DNA from: Vampirovibrionales bacterium | Lineage (GTDB): Bacteria; Cyanobacteriota; Vampirovibrionia; Vampirovibrionales; JAGQHJ01 | DNA: 47,290 nucleotides | NCBI GenBank assembly: GCA_025449835.1 | Contig: JANWIO010000144.1 | Span: 1-47,290, forward strand | Reading direction: 5' to 3' | In this document: positions 27,887 to 36,194 of the stretch, one piece after another | How positions within the stretch are numbered: the first letter of the stretch is position 1 | Layout of the letters: each line of letters starts with the position of its first letter | The notes under the pieces: generated by a model | Told to the model about the DNA's origin: nothing | The model's input: only the letters and a program-made list of their open reading frames with translations | Database searches by the model: none | Made by a program: the position numbers and the translations under genes

Positions 27887-28076
27887 ATTTTGTTTTTCCT
27901 CTTTGTAGCAACCCCAACATTATTGTTCACAATAGACGGTTTAACCTGCCTGCGTCAAGCAAATTCCCCCACTTGAGAAAGTACTTCACACATCGAAAAG
28001 TCCTGTTTATAGACCTTCAATGAAAACTTTTCTCTCTATAAGACGAAGGGGCCGCCTGTTCCACTTTTCTGCCCCA

Positions 28077-28115
28077 ATATTAAACCCTCGCTGCTGGTGC
28101 AGAAGGGTTTAATAT
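28077..28115. repeat. 12-bp perfect inverted repeat, 15-base loop
   Basis: ATATTAAACCCT (28077-28088) and AGGGTTTAATAT (28104-28115) are exact complements. No T-run follows on either strand, so it is a poor terminator. It lies 100 bp before the first island gene and may be a protein-binding site or an element-end structure. Confidence 0.6.
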
Positions 28116-28215
28116 CGGATTGGGTAAACAAGTTTCGAACAATCTTGATTGAAAATCAAGGGCAAATTGCACTGCTCTTGAAAGCCGCTTAGCGCCCAAA
28201 AAAGAGGAAGATGAC

Positions 28216-29271
28216 ATGACAAGCAAAAAACAGATTGCCGCAAACCGAAAAAATGCCCAAAAATCAACAGGACCAAGAACACAAGAGGGTTTATCGATAG
28301 TCAGCCAAAATGCTTTAACCTATGGAATCACTGCTGATAAGTTTATCATCCTTCAAGGCGAAAACTTTGAGGATTATCAAGTCATGCAGAGGCAAATGGA
28401 GGATGACTTTCAGGCGGAAACTCAGCCGGAAAAGGCTCTGGTTAAAAAGATGGCTGTTGCATTATGGAAAAAGCAGCGTCTGCTACTGGCCGAGAATGTT
28501 CTTATCCAAGCTCAGGTCATGAAAAGTGACTTAGAGAATGCCAGAATTCAAGAAGAAGAACGCAATAACTCGCCAATAAAGGAACTTTTGAAAGAAGTAT
28601 CTGCAATCAGGCAAGGTATTGAGGATCTGAATGAGCAGCTTCAGGAAGCGAAGCGGATTAACCGCATTAAGGATCTGAATGAGTTTCAGGACGAAGCCAA
28701 ATCCTGGGCAGCTTGCACATATAAAGACCTTTATGCCTTAGATACAGAGCTAGATTCCTTTTTAACATGGTCGGAACGCGAGGATGCGAGAAAGGATAGA
28801 CAGAAAACTGAAGGTGGCCAATATTCTGCCGACCGGTGGCATAGATTGTGCGGGTTTAAAAACACTTTCCATATCAACGACGAGGATGAAGAGGGGGAGG
28901 AGCAAGAGGGTGAAAATAGACAGCCAATTGTAAAGCCTATCAATGTCATTGCTGTAGAAGGCTTCATTGAAGAACTACAAGGACGGCTGGCAACCCAAGA
29001 AGCTGAACTTGAAAAACATATCAAGAGTCAAGAATGCCGAAAGCAAATTAAATTGGCTGGTATGAACCTATTTCTTAATGAGACCGATTCCCAGAAAATC
29101 CAAAGGTACGAGACCCATCTGGATAACCAATACTATAAGGCATTATCAGAACTTCAAAAGTTACAAGTCTTTCTAATCAAGAAAAAAGAAGCCACAAAAA
29201 CAAAAAATGGGTTTGTTTCGCAAAATGGACAAAATTCAGATGTGATTGATGTCGATTGTGAATCGACCTAA
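28216..29271 (+). CDS. Mobile-element-associated helical protein, unknown function
   Basis: 351 residues. The N-terminus TSKKQIAANRKNAQKSTGPRT followed by QEGL and SQNALTYGI belongs to a widespread family found near integrases and transposases in many phyla, whose function is unknown. The rest is a long charged coiled-coil-like region (many Glu/Lys/Gln heptads from about 60 to 190 and 260 to 340) with an acidic block DEDEEGEEQEGE. The start is supported by AGAGGAAG upstream. It is the first plus-strand gene of the island. Confidence 0.75.
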   Translation: MTSKKQIAANRKNAQKSTGPRTQEGLSIVSQNALTYGITADKFIILQGENFEDYQVMQRQMEDDFQAETQPEKALVKKMAVALWKKQRLLLAENVLIQAQVMKSDLENARIQEEERNNSPIKELLKEVSAIRQGIEDLNEQLQEAKRINRIKDLNEFQDEAKSWAACTYKDLYALDTELDSFLTWSEREDARKDRQKTEGGQYSADRWHRLCGFKNTFHINDEDEEGEEQEGENRQPIVKPINVIAVEGFIEELQGRLATQEAELEKHIKSQECRKQIKLAGMNLFLNETDSQKIQRYETHLDNQYYKALSELQKLQVFLIKKKEATKTKNGFVSQNGQNSDVIDVDCEST

Positions 29272-29300
29272 GTTTAAATCAGAGATTGGATTTTGTCCCC

Positions 29301-29372
29301 ATGGCAAAGCCCAAAATCGAACCAAAAATGCCGATTTTTGTAGATGATTTAGGAAAATCTGAAAGGAAATGA
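29301..29372 (+). CDS. Possible 23-residue peptide
   Basis: A short frame, MAKPKIEPKMPIFVDDLGKS then ERK, ends 1 base before the next start codon. It has protein-like composition but no clear ribosome binding site. The same bases can form a loose AAAATCG/CGATTTT hairpin, so it may be only leader or terminator sequence. Confidence 0.2.
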   Translation: MAKPKIEPKMPIFVDDLGKSERK

Positions 29373-29373
29373 C

Positions 29374-29901
29374 ATGGGCGGATATGGTAGCGGTCGATGG
29401 AGTTGGCATAGTAAAGCGACGACGGTTGAGGAATGTCGCTCAATTTCCATCAAATGGTTAGTTGATCATAAAGTCGTTGGCAATGGCAAAACATCTGGGA
29501 GAATCACATGGAATAGCGGTTCTAGTATTGGTTATGCTGTCAAGCTCGTTCAGGACAGAGAGTGCTTCCTTGAGCTGAGCTACACCTTCAAAAATAGTAA
29601 CGAACAAAAGGACATTACTTTACCAGTCTTTTTACAAACCACTCACCCAAAGTTTGGAGGTGTCCGCTGGTGGATGACCTGTCCTCTGGTCATAAACAAT
29701 AAGCCCTGTAAAAAACGGGTTGGCAAGTTGTATTTGCCCCCAGGCAGTTGTTACTTTGGATGCCGAACCTGCCATGGGTTATCTTATGAAAGCTGCCAGG
29801 AGAGCCATAAATTTGACGGCATGTTTACGATGCTTGCGGTGCAAACCGGAATCCCTATCTCAGAGGTTAAACGGGCTTTAAAAAGCTTAAATATGGCTTA
29901 A
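29374..29901 (+). CDS. Mobile-element-type zinc-binding protein, unknown function
   Basis: 175 residues with the typical opening MGGYGSGRW seen in a family common on mobile elements. A beta-rich middle is followed by a likely zinc ribbon: WMTCPLVINNKPCKKRVGKL, then PGSCYFGCRTCHGLSYESCQ. The exact role is unknown. AAAGGA lies just before the ATG. It follows the 28216 gene by about 100 bp in the same direction. Confidence 0.72.
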   Translation: MGGYGSGRWSWHSKATTVEECRSISIKWLVDHKVVGNGKTSGRITWNSGSSIGYAVKLVQDRECFLELSYTFKNSNEQKDITLPVFLQTTHPKFGGVRWWMTCPLVINNKPCKKRVGKLYLPPGSCYFGCRTCHGLSYESCQESHKFDGMFTMLAVQTGIPISEVKRALKSLNMA

Positions 29902-29934
29902 AACAGTACTGTAAAATGCTCTAATTTATTATGA

Positions 29935-30342
29935 TCAACTATGTTTTAGCCAAGGCTGATCAACTCGCATATTGTAATAACGAGATGAGCGCCTTACACC
30001 CTGCGGCGTCAACCAAGATACTTCAATAAATTGTGATGTCACGGTATCAATTTGATGCTCTGGTTTCAGGAAGCAAACTAAACCCTTCTCATTCCAACGT
30101 TTGGAATCTCGCCAAAGCTGATCAAGTGTCCATCCTAGCCCCAATGCTTTACTTTCAATGGATCGAATTTGTTCACACTGTCCAATTCTCTGACTGGGGT
30201 TTTCTTTCGTTGGCTTTAGATCCTCATTTTTAGGGGGTGTAAGCAGCATTGAAGCCGGTTTACGTTGTATTGAAGGAGCTGGTGCCTTTGGTATTTGTGG
30301 GTATTCTGAGTTCGGTTCAAAAAATTGTTTCAAAAATCCCAT
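29935..30342 (-). CDS. Island protein downstream of the primase, unknown function
   Basis: 135 residues. The N-terminal 55 are Pro/Lys-rich and probably disordered. The C-terminal 80 look globular (SKALGLGWTLDQLWRDSKRW; GLVCFLKPEHQIDTVTSQFI; TPQGVRRSSRYYN) and could bind nucleic acid, but I recognise no family. AGAGGT lies 9 bases before the ATG. It is the last gene of the minus-strand replication module, 79 bp after the primase. Confidence 0.62.
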   Translation of the reverse strand: MGFLKQFFEPNSEYPQIPKAPAPSIQRKPASMLLTPPKNEDLKPTKENPSQRIGQCEQIRSIESKALGLGWTLDQLWRDSKRWNEKGLVCFLKPEHQIDTVTSQFIEVSWLTPQGVRRSSRYYNMRVDQPWLKHS

Positions 30343-30421
30343 GGATCACTTACCTCTCTTAACTGGGGTTAAAATCTCTGTAACAACCGTTAAAAGCTGG
30401 TTTTGGGTTCAGTTAAGAGCG

Positions 30422-32920
30422 TTAAAAGCCCTCTGAAAGTTTGGGTGAAAATCGGTAATATTTGACGTTACCGGTCCCATAATCAATATCCACATGCAGA
30501 AATTGTTCCAAATTGCCTTTAATGTGTCCGATTTTTTGTCCCAACGAATTGGCACTCTTGTATTTGTAGCTAATTGCATTACGGGCAGCCAGTTGCATCA
30601 ACTCTTGATGGAGCTGGGCTGTCGTAAAGGCTTTTCCAGGGAACTGATCTGCAATGATGTTTAACAGTTCAAACAAGGGATCTTGCTCAAGTGTGAACTG
30701 TGACTGTGCATTGGCCAGGCGTTGAATGATGTCCAGCATTGGTTCAACAACACCATCGGCTTCAGCAATACGAAGCATGAATGTTGCGAAATCAGCCATC
30801 CTCAGATCTGTGTGAATTGTGGCTTGATCAGCCGTTTTAGCCAGCATGCACAAAATTTCTTGTAGGCGCAGTAGCATCCAGCTCATAAAACGATTACGCT
30901 CAGCCAGCGCCTCATCTAACAAGTGCTGTTCCGATACCTTTTGAGGCAGCGTTTTGAGTGGAAAAGGAAGCAGACGTTCAGCCACGTCATCTCGACGAAA
31001 CTTTGGGGTTCGGCTGGTAATGGCCACACAAGCTCGAATAGGATACTCAATCAGGTTATTGGTTGAATAGAGTTCACGACGTTTAATACAACCCCCTGTC
31101 GCCACAATGGCAAGCTTGTCGTTTAACCATTGGGTTTGCCCATCGACGTTGTCAAATCCAACCAAAAATCCATTGGTGACGGCGGCATCAAAATCATCGG
31201 GTTTTTCAGGAATCGGGGACACTTGAAAACTGGCACCAAACAATAATATCCCTAAACGCCTAACTGAACTCGTTTTACTAGAGCCCTTAGGTCCAATAAA
31301 GGCGCAAATAGGGTGTGTTGCATGCAAACCATCAAAAAACAGGTGATATACCCAAATGCCCAAAAGCAAGCGATACTCTTCTGTCGTTAACGCCCCCTCA
31401 TCCAAATAAACCCTGCTGGTGTACAGTTCAACCAACAGATCCGTATTGCTATCAACGTCTTGACGGGTAAAGGGCTGATAGCCTGGGAGTGCTTCAAATA
31501 AAATACCATCTGTACCATTTGACACGATATCAATGGTGTCTATGGATACCCGATACACTTCCGTATCTCGATTGAATAGATACAGCCGATTGGTGCTTTG
31601 ATTATAGTGACAATATTGATAAACCTGAGTGGGTTGGCCATGCTCATAGGCTTGACGCTCCAACTCACTTAAGACGAAATTATGAATGGACTCTGTTGGG
31701 TTCAAGCTATACCGGTGTAAATAACGCTGAGTATCCTTTAGAGCCTTGTTGATAAGGTATAAACGACTGGTTTCAAGGTCCAGGAAGTACGGCGCCACAG
31801 GTGTCCTAAAAAACTGTCCTCGATCATCCAACTCATCCCGCATGACAGTGCCCACTTGTTGATTGACCTCAAAGGCCAGCATTTTTTGCTTTTCACGCCG
31901 CCGAATAGTGTTGATTTCGTCAGCAATGGCATTGGTCAAACGAAAGCGAAATACCGCCTTTTGAATGAGTTGTTTGACTTCCTCCAAAGCCTTCTCATCC
32001 GTGTCAAAGCGTTGGATAAAAGAGTCCAAATCATCGTCCTGATGAGAAGATTTGGCCAGCTTATATGTTCGGTAGGTTTGCATCTCCATGGCCATGGTGT
32101 CACCGGCGCAGTCGGTATCTTGGAATAATACCCACCGTTCTTTAAATTGTTTGAGGGTGTACCAGTCCACCGATGTACAACTGCCTAAAGCAAGCGCTCG
32201 ACAATAAGATAACCCTAGTCTCAACAAGAGGCTTTGAAGGCTCAATATATTGAATTCGCCTTCAGTCAGTAACAGATAGGGCACCAAGGCGTTTTCATTG
32301 GCATCAAAAAGTTGCAGGTTAAAGACACCACTGCTTGAAAATGGCTTATAAACAGTTAGTTTCTTGCTATAAGGCTGCCTGAATTTGAATGACTTAAGAC
32401 GGTGTGTCTTGTTGGTATAGCCAAAAACCAAGTATCCTTTGGATTTGTCCAGAAGCTGGCGAAGTTTTTCTGTGTCTTGGTCAAACTGCTGTAACGTTTC
32501 TTCTAATTCCTTCGAAGGGACATCCTGTTGCAGCCGTTCCCGGTGGGGCATGTAAAGTGCTTCAAAATCCAAATTGAATGGAACCATGCCCAAAACAGGG
32601 CTTTCCATAATAATTTGAGGGTGAACGTTTCGTTCCTCTGTGAGGTAGCGATAAGCAGACTGAGCCTTGTCTATATTTAAAGCTTGATGGCACGTTTGCA
32701 TCACGTCCCACAACAACTGCTGAAAATGCTCAGTATTGCTTTGAATGCTGTGAGCATTAATATATCTGCCACAACTAAGATGAAAACACTTGGCAAGCTG
32801 GTTATCCTTGGTGATGTCCATGGTTTGGTGTTGGCAGAAGGGGCAAATAATTTTGCCCCGACCGCTTGTTTTGCTACCGTATTTTTCCTCCAGGTAGGTC
32901 CGAACCGAAAAATTAGCCAT
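30422..32920 (-). CDS. Primase-helicase (CHC2 zinc finger, Toprim, ATPase)
   Basis: 832 residues. The N-terminus has a CHC2-type zinc finger (C26-x2-C29, then C45-x4-C50 region). Next is a Toprim domain with LLLTEGEFNIL (E220) and WVLFQDTDCAGD (D268/D270). A P-loop ATPase follows, with GPKGSSKT at about 541-548 and a Walker B-like GFDNVD further on, and then a C-terminal winged-helix-like region. This layout matches primase-helicases of phages, plasmids and integrative elements and implies that the element can replicate autonomously when excised. GGAGGA lies 8 bases before the ATG. It overlaps a small upstream gene. Confidence 0.85.
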   Translation of the reverse strand: MANFSVRTYLEEKYGSKTSGRGKIICPFCQHQTMDITKDNQLAKCFHLSCGRYINAHSIQSNTEHFQQLLWDVMQTCHQALNIDKAQSAYRYLTEERNVHPQIIMESPVLGMVPFNLDFEALYMPHRERLQQDVPSKELEETLQQFDQDTEKLRQLLDKSKGYLVFGYTNKTHRLKSFKFRQPYSKKLTVYKPFSSSGVFNLQLFDANENALVPYLLLTEGEFNILSLQSLLLRLGLSYCRALALGSCTSVDWYTLKQFKERWVLFQDTDCAGDTMAMEMQTYRTYKLAKSSHQDDDLDSFIQRFDTDEKALEEVKQLIQKAVFRFRLTNAIADEINTIRRREKQKMLAFEVNQQVGTVMRDELDDRGQFFRTPVAPYFLDLETSRLYLINKALKDTQRYLHRYSLNPTESIHNFVLSELERQAYEHGQPTQVYQYCHYNQSTNRLYLFNRDTEVYRVSIDTIDIVSNGTDGILFEALPGYQPFTRQDVDSNTDLLVELYTSRVYLDEGALTTEEYRLLLGIWVYHLFFDGLHATHPICAFIGPKGSSKTSSVRRLGILLFGASFQVSPIPEKPDDFDAAVTNGFLVGFDNVDGQTQWLNDKLAIVATGGCIKRRELYSTNNLIEYPIRACVAITSRTPKFRRDDVAERLLPFPLKTLPQKVSEQHLLDEALAERNRFMSWMLLRLQEILCMLAKTADQATIHTDLRMADFATFMLRIAEADGVVEPMLDIIQRLANAQSQFTLEQDPLFELLNIIADQFPGKAFTTAQLHQELMQLAARNAISYKYKSANSLGQKIGHIKGNLEQFLHVDIDYGTGNVKYYRFSPKLSEGF

Positions 32921-33077
32921 TGTGACGGTCCTCCGGCTTGTCTTCAGAAGAACTTCTTAAAACGTCCCGTAACGCTTGCTGAAAGAGTGGGTGCTTGTTC
33001 AGCAATTGCCATAATTGAGGGCTCAGAGGGCACCAAAACTTTAACTCAAAATACGGAAGGTCAAACTTTCTACTCAT
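32913..33077 (-). CDS. Small protein translationally coupled to the primase
   Basis: 54 codons starting MSRKFDLPYFELKFWCPLSP and rich in Leu, Gln and Trp. A strong GGAGGG lies 8 bases before the ATG. Its stop (TAA) overlaps the primase start region (ATGGCTAA), so the two are almost certainly co-translated. No family is recognised. The strong ribosome binding site and overlap make it a real gene despite its size. Confidence 0.62.
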   Translation of the reverse strand: MSRKFDLPYFELKFWCPLSPQLWQLLNKHPLFQQALRDVLRSSSEDKPEDRHNG

Positions 33078-33127
33078 TGAAAGAGCCCTCCAGACCTGCT
33101 ATGATTTGATTAGGATTTTTATTCTTG

Positions 33128-33162
33128 CCTGTTGGAAGCACCCAACAGGTTATTTTTTTCTT
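33128..33162 (+). terminator. Plus-strand rho-independent terminator
   Basis: CCTGTTGG-AAGCAC-CCAACAGG is a perfect 8-bp stem followed by TTATTTTTTTCTTT on the plus strand. No plus-strand gene lies upstream in the island until 29901, so it is an orphan. On the minus strand the following bases are not T-rich. Confidence 0.65.
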
Positions 33163-33164
33163 TC

Positions 33165-33368
33165 TCATGAACTTGAATCTCCTTCTGATTCATTGCTATT
33201 AACCGATTTTTGTTGCCATTCGTGAAGAATGCTGAAAAAACCAGACAAATTCCTTGAAATCTCTGCTCTCTTGCCTTCATCAAGTTTGTGGCCGTATAAC
33301 TCTTCCAGTTGCCCAAAGGCTTCTTCAGAATCATATTGAGTGGTTTCAATGTTTGTGTGTCTCTTCAT
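33165..33368 (-). CDS. Small acidic island protein, unknown function
   Basis: 67 residues from the ATG at 33368 (an in-frame TTG at 33383 is also possible). The translation, MKRHTNIETTQYDSEEAFGQ onward, is helical and ends in a Ser/Glu-rich tail. It is clearly more protein-like than the overlapping frame at 33119-33349. It is upstream of the small primase-coupled gene and downstream of the palindromic operator, so it is probably the first gene of the replication transcript. Confidence 0.5.
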   Translation of the reverse strand: MKRHTNIETTQYDSEEAFGQLEELYGHKLDEGKRAEISRNLSGFFSILHEWQQKSVNSNESEGDSSS

Positions 33369-33472
33369 ACTTCTAATGCTCAACCATGGCGGTATTTCTT
33401 AGAAGCATGTGAAATGAAAAAATTTTTTTCAGAATCCAAGGGCATTTAACCCATTTAAAGCGAATGGAATTT

Positions 33473-33490
33473 TTCACAGGTACCTGTGAA
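33473..33490. promoter_or_regulatory. 18-bp perfect palindrome, likely operator
   Basis: TTCACAGGTACCTGTGAA is a perfect 18-bp palindrome in the gap between the QueC-like gene (ends 33519) and the small gene at 33368. A -10-like TACAAT on the minus strand lies just upstream of it. A dimeric repressor bound here would control the small genes and the primase. Confidence 0.55.
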
Positions 33491-33518
33491 GCAAATTGTA
33501 TAAACTGCTGTATTGCAA

Positions 33519-35402
33519 TTAATTAAAGATGGTACTAAGGTCTTTCAACTCATTCCAAAGGGATTTTGGTGAGGCAGAAGCTATAAAAGAACGTTCTTTG
33601 GTTGCATCGTGGCTTTTTATAGCAAAGAATTTTTTGAACTTGTTCTCTTTTTCCATTTGTTCAGTGAAGGCTTTCCACATTTTGGTTAAACGACTTTTTG
33701 GACTGTCTTTACCTGTATATTTCAACCATCCGGCATTTGACCAACCCTTCAATGCTTCGGCTAGGGTTGGTTCAGCAACAGCAGCATGTTCTTCTGAACG
33801 ATTTGTCACAACTTGATCCGAAGTAAACAAATGGTACAAAAAGAATAATTCTCTTGATCCGATGGGTTTTACAAGACCCTGAAAATCTCCTTTGCCTTTT
33901 AATAAGGCAAATAGGTTCTTCTGTTTACCAGGGTATGGCGATAAACAAAGCAGGTAATCCCCTATTTCTTCTAGGTTGCTTTCCCCTTTGTTCATCAAAA
34001 TTGACAATAGGCAATTGGAAGGAATCTCTCCCATAGTAATTTTTTCGCTATATGTTTTAATGCCTTGGTCTATCACACTCAGTAGGGCTTTTGCATGACG
34101 AGTGTACAATTCATAAATAAATATAGAGCTGTCATCAATCGATTTGCCAGGTATGCATCGAATTACACGACCTAATTCAGGGTATTGTTGTAAAAATGCA
34201 TCCTTGGATAACTTAGAAATTTTTCGGGCGGTTTCAACGAATCCGGTCAGCATCTTAATATGATCGAGTTTTGTTCTTTCACCAAGATACAAATCAACTT
34301 CATAGATAGTGCTGGGGTCTTGTTCCTCTGAGCATCCTGCTGCTAAGGTGGCAAACCTTCTATCAACACACTGTGAACAAGTGCCGCAGTGCGAATGCTG
34401 TTTTGTTCTTTCCCATGTATGGCTGCAACTACTCGTAAATGAAATCATGTCGCCAAAGTTTTTATCCAAGATATATTGAACGACTTCAGTCTTGGTTTTT
34501 ACTAGAAATGGTGTCTCTACAGAAAAATTTTCTCCAAATAGTGTAGAGAATAGCTTGGAATATAGTTGAATTGTTTTAGGATGTGTGGTTCGGCTTGCTC
34601 TTACTCCAACTACCTCTCCTGCAATTGGTAAATTAACACTTGTGACACCATTTTCATAGAACTTGATGCTTTTGAGTCCAAATGCACTTGCAACAGCCAC
34701 CCCAATACTGGCATATAAAAAGGAGCGAGTACGTTGAGTATATTCTTTGTTGAGACCTTCGCCTTTATTGACCCAGACAGGGACGTGAATAATGTTACTA
34801 GTCTTCTGCTGGAGATCTTTTACCAGCTTAATCTGGTGATCGGTTGATTTACTGGTAGAACAATGCGTAACCAAAACAGTTTTTCGATTGTTGGTGAATG
34901 CTTCTTCAATGGAACCCGCAAAGGAATCAAGTCCACCGGAAAATAGCATAACGGTTTCTGGGTTATTGCCGGACACTGGAGACGTTTCGAAATTGAAATA
35001 GGATTGAATATCTGGAGATTGGCTGTGGTCATAAAACTCAAAACTGTATTGATCATCAGAAACAAAGGTTAAAGTCTCAATCAAGACCTTTTTCATTGGC
35101 TCAGATTCCCAAAGTGCTTTTTCACGAACTGGAATTCGAAAATCAAAGATCCGCCGCCAGTCTGCTCCGTTATTTTGAAATGTTTCTCCTCCTCGTGACG
35201 TTGCTTGATCTGCGGCATAAACATAAGTTGCAATTTCCAGGAGGTCGTAGATAAAGGTTGGCAGGTTTAAAGCCAACTGTTTCTCAAGTTGACGAATTTC
35301 AAAATTGATATTGTCATTGATGGCTAATTTCATTATCTCGCCCTTAGACAAGCGCTTGGGCTGGATACCTGAGCAAAGAATGATGTGATTTTTATTACTC
35401 AT
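33519..35402 (-). CDS. QueC-like PP-loop enzyme, defence-associated (QatC-like)
   Basis: 627 residues, against about 230 for housekeeping QueC. The PP-loop ATP-binding motif SGGLDS is at 155-160, RTRSFLYASIGVAVA at about 225-239, and RTTHP near 271. A zinc site is formed by C326, C339, C342 and C345 (HCGTCSQC). QueC makes 7-cyano-7-deazaguanine from CDG, ATP and ammonia, and QueC-like proteins are known in the qatABCD and type IV CBASS defence systems. The 150 N-terminal and 250 C-terminal extra residues look like partner-binding or target-recognition regions. A strong GGAGGT lies 7 bases upstream, and it overlaps the upstream gene by 8 bp. Other queuosine genes are absent from the window. 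Confidence 0.8.
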   Translation of the reverse strand: MSNKNHIILCSGIQPKRLSKGEIMKLAINDNINFEIRQLEKQLALNLPTFIYDLLEIATYVYAADQATSRGGETFQNNGADWRRIFDFRIPVREKALWESEPMKKVLIETLTFVSDDQYSFEFYDHSQSPDIQSYFNFETSPVSGNNPETVMLFSGGLDSFAGSIEEAFTNNRKTVLVTHCSTSKSTDHQIKLVKDLQQKTSNIIHVPVWVNKGEGLNKEYTQRTRSFLYASIGVAVASAFGLKSIKFYENGVTSVNLPIAGEVVGVRASRTTHPKTIQLYSKLFSTLFGENFSVETPFLVKTKTEVVQYILDKNFGDMISFTSSCSHTWERTKQHSHCGTCSQCVDRRFATLAAGCSEEQDPSTIYEVDLYLGERTKLDHIKMLTGFVETARKISKLSKDAFLQQYPELGRVIRCIPGKSIDDSSIFIYELYTRHAKALLSVIDQGIKTYSEKITMGEIPSNCLLSILMNKGESNLEEIGDYLLCLSPYPGKQKNLFALLKGKGDFQGLVKPIGSRELFFLYHLFTSDQVVTNRSEEHAAVAEPTLAEALKGWSNAGWLKYTGKDSPKSRLTKMWKAFTEQMEKENKFKKFFAIKSHDATKERSFIASASPKSLWNELKDLSTIFN

Positions 35403-36171
35403 GAGTCACACCTCCCACTGCCAGCTCATCCTTCAGTTTTTTGAATGAGTACTGTACAAAGTTTCGGGTTTTAGGAAGTGTAATACCCTCTTGCCAATGA
35501 TGTTTGGAATACCAACCACCAGCAAATTTTTCGACAATCAAAGAAGCCTGATGGCAATGGTGTTCCAAGGCATGGTTAAAATTTTCCAATTGATCCAAGT
35601 TTTTAAAGCGTTTGTCTTGCCCCAAATGGTTTGGAAGCTCTCGACTCAAGTAGTATTTGATATATCGGTTTAATAGGTTTGAAAAATAAGTCCGGGCAAA
35701 ATTCCCAAAACCCACATTCGTTGAACATTTCTTTAATGCCGCTTGGACATCGAGTGATTGCGAGAACAGGTTTACCGTATTTTCATTTGCTAATTGCATT
35801 AAGGTTTCGGAGGCAGTCATCTGAGCAATTTCGCTTAAATCAGTTTTACCGCCTTTGGCCCTCATGTAATCATCAACTGCTTCGGTGAAAAGAGTGCTAA
35901 TTTCAAGCAGTGATGGATTATCTGCAACATCTAAACCTATATTTTGCAGAGCTTGCCCTAAATTCTCTTCTCTGGCGGCATAAGTTATATGGCTCAGCAA
36001 GTAAAATGCATAATGAAGCCCTGGATCATCTGCCCCTTGTTCAAGCCCCTTCTGAATAGCATTAAACGATGCATCTGCAACAGAACTACTGTCAGCACCA
36101 ACTTCAATAAAATCAATGACTTGTTGCCAACGATGTGTTTTGGGTAGTCTACCTAGGCGAATGTGTCCCAT
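35395..36171 (-). CDS. Met-Gly-starting helical partner of the QueC-like enzyme
   Basis: Two starts are possible: a TTG at 36198 overlapping the helicase stop (267 residues), or the ATG at 36171 (258 residues), which I prefer because it starts MGHIRLGRLPKTHRWQQVID, a sensible N-terminus. After Met removal it would expose Gly. The body is all-helical (VADASFNAIQKGLEQG; LHYAFYLLSHITYAA) with conserved-looking aromatic and basic residues in the last 80 residues. I recognise no family. It sits between the helicase and the QueC-like gene, overlapping the latter by 8 bp, and is thus likely its functional partner. Confidence 0.68.
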   Translation of the reverse strand: MGHIRLGRLPKTHRWQQVIDFIEVGADSSSVADASFNAIQKGLEQGADDPGLHYAFYLLSHITYAAREENLGQALQNIGLDVADNPSLLEISTLFTEAVDDYMRAKGGKTDLSEIAQMTASETLMQLANENTVNLFSQSLDVQAALKKCSTNVGFGNFARTYFSNLLNRYIKYYLSRELPNHLGQDKRFKNLDQLENFNHALEHHCHQASLIVEKFAGGWYSKHHWQEGITLPKTRNFVQYSFKKLKDELAVGGVTHE

Positions 36172-36194
36172 TAAAGTCTCACTTTGAACTGCTA

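Larger units (their letters stand above)
27424..28215. other. Gene-poor boundary between backbone and island
   Basis: This 792-bp stretch contains the broken gene at 27650-27886, a 14-base match to tRNA-Pro at 28042-28055, the inverted repeat at 28077-28115, and a good ribosome binding site (AGAGGAAG) just before 28216. I see no intact gene. The left boundary of the accessory island most likely lies here. Confidence 0.5.

Noticed and set aside
33119..33349. A 76-codon minus-strand frame overlapping the small gene at 33165-33368
   Set aside because: Its translation is less protein-like, it runs through the terminator hairpin, and the alternative frame has better composition. Only one of the two can be the main product.
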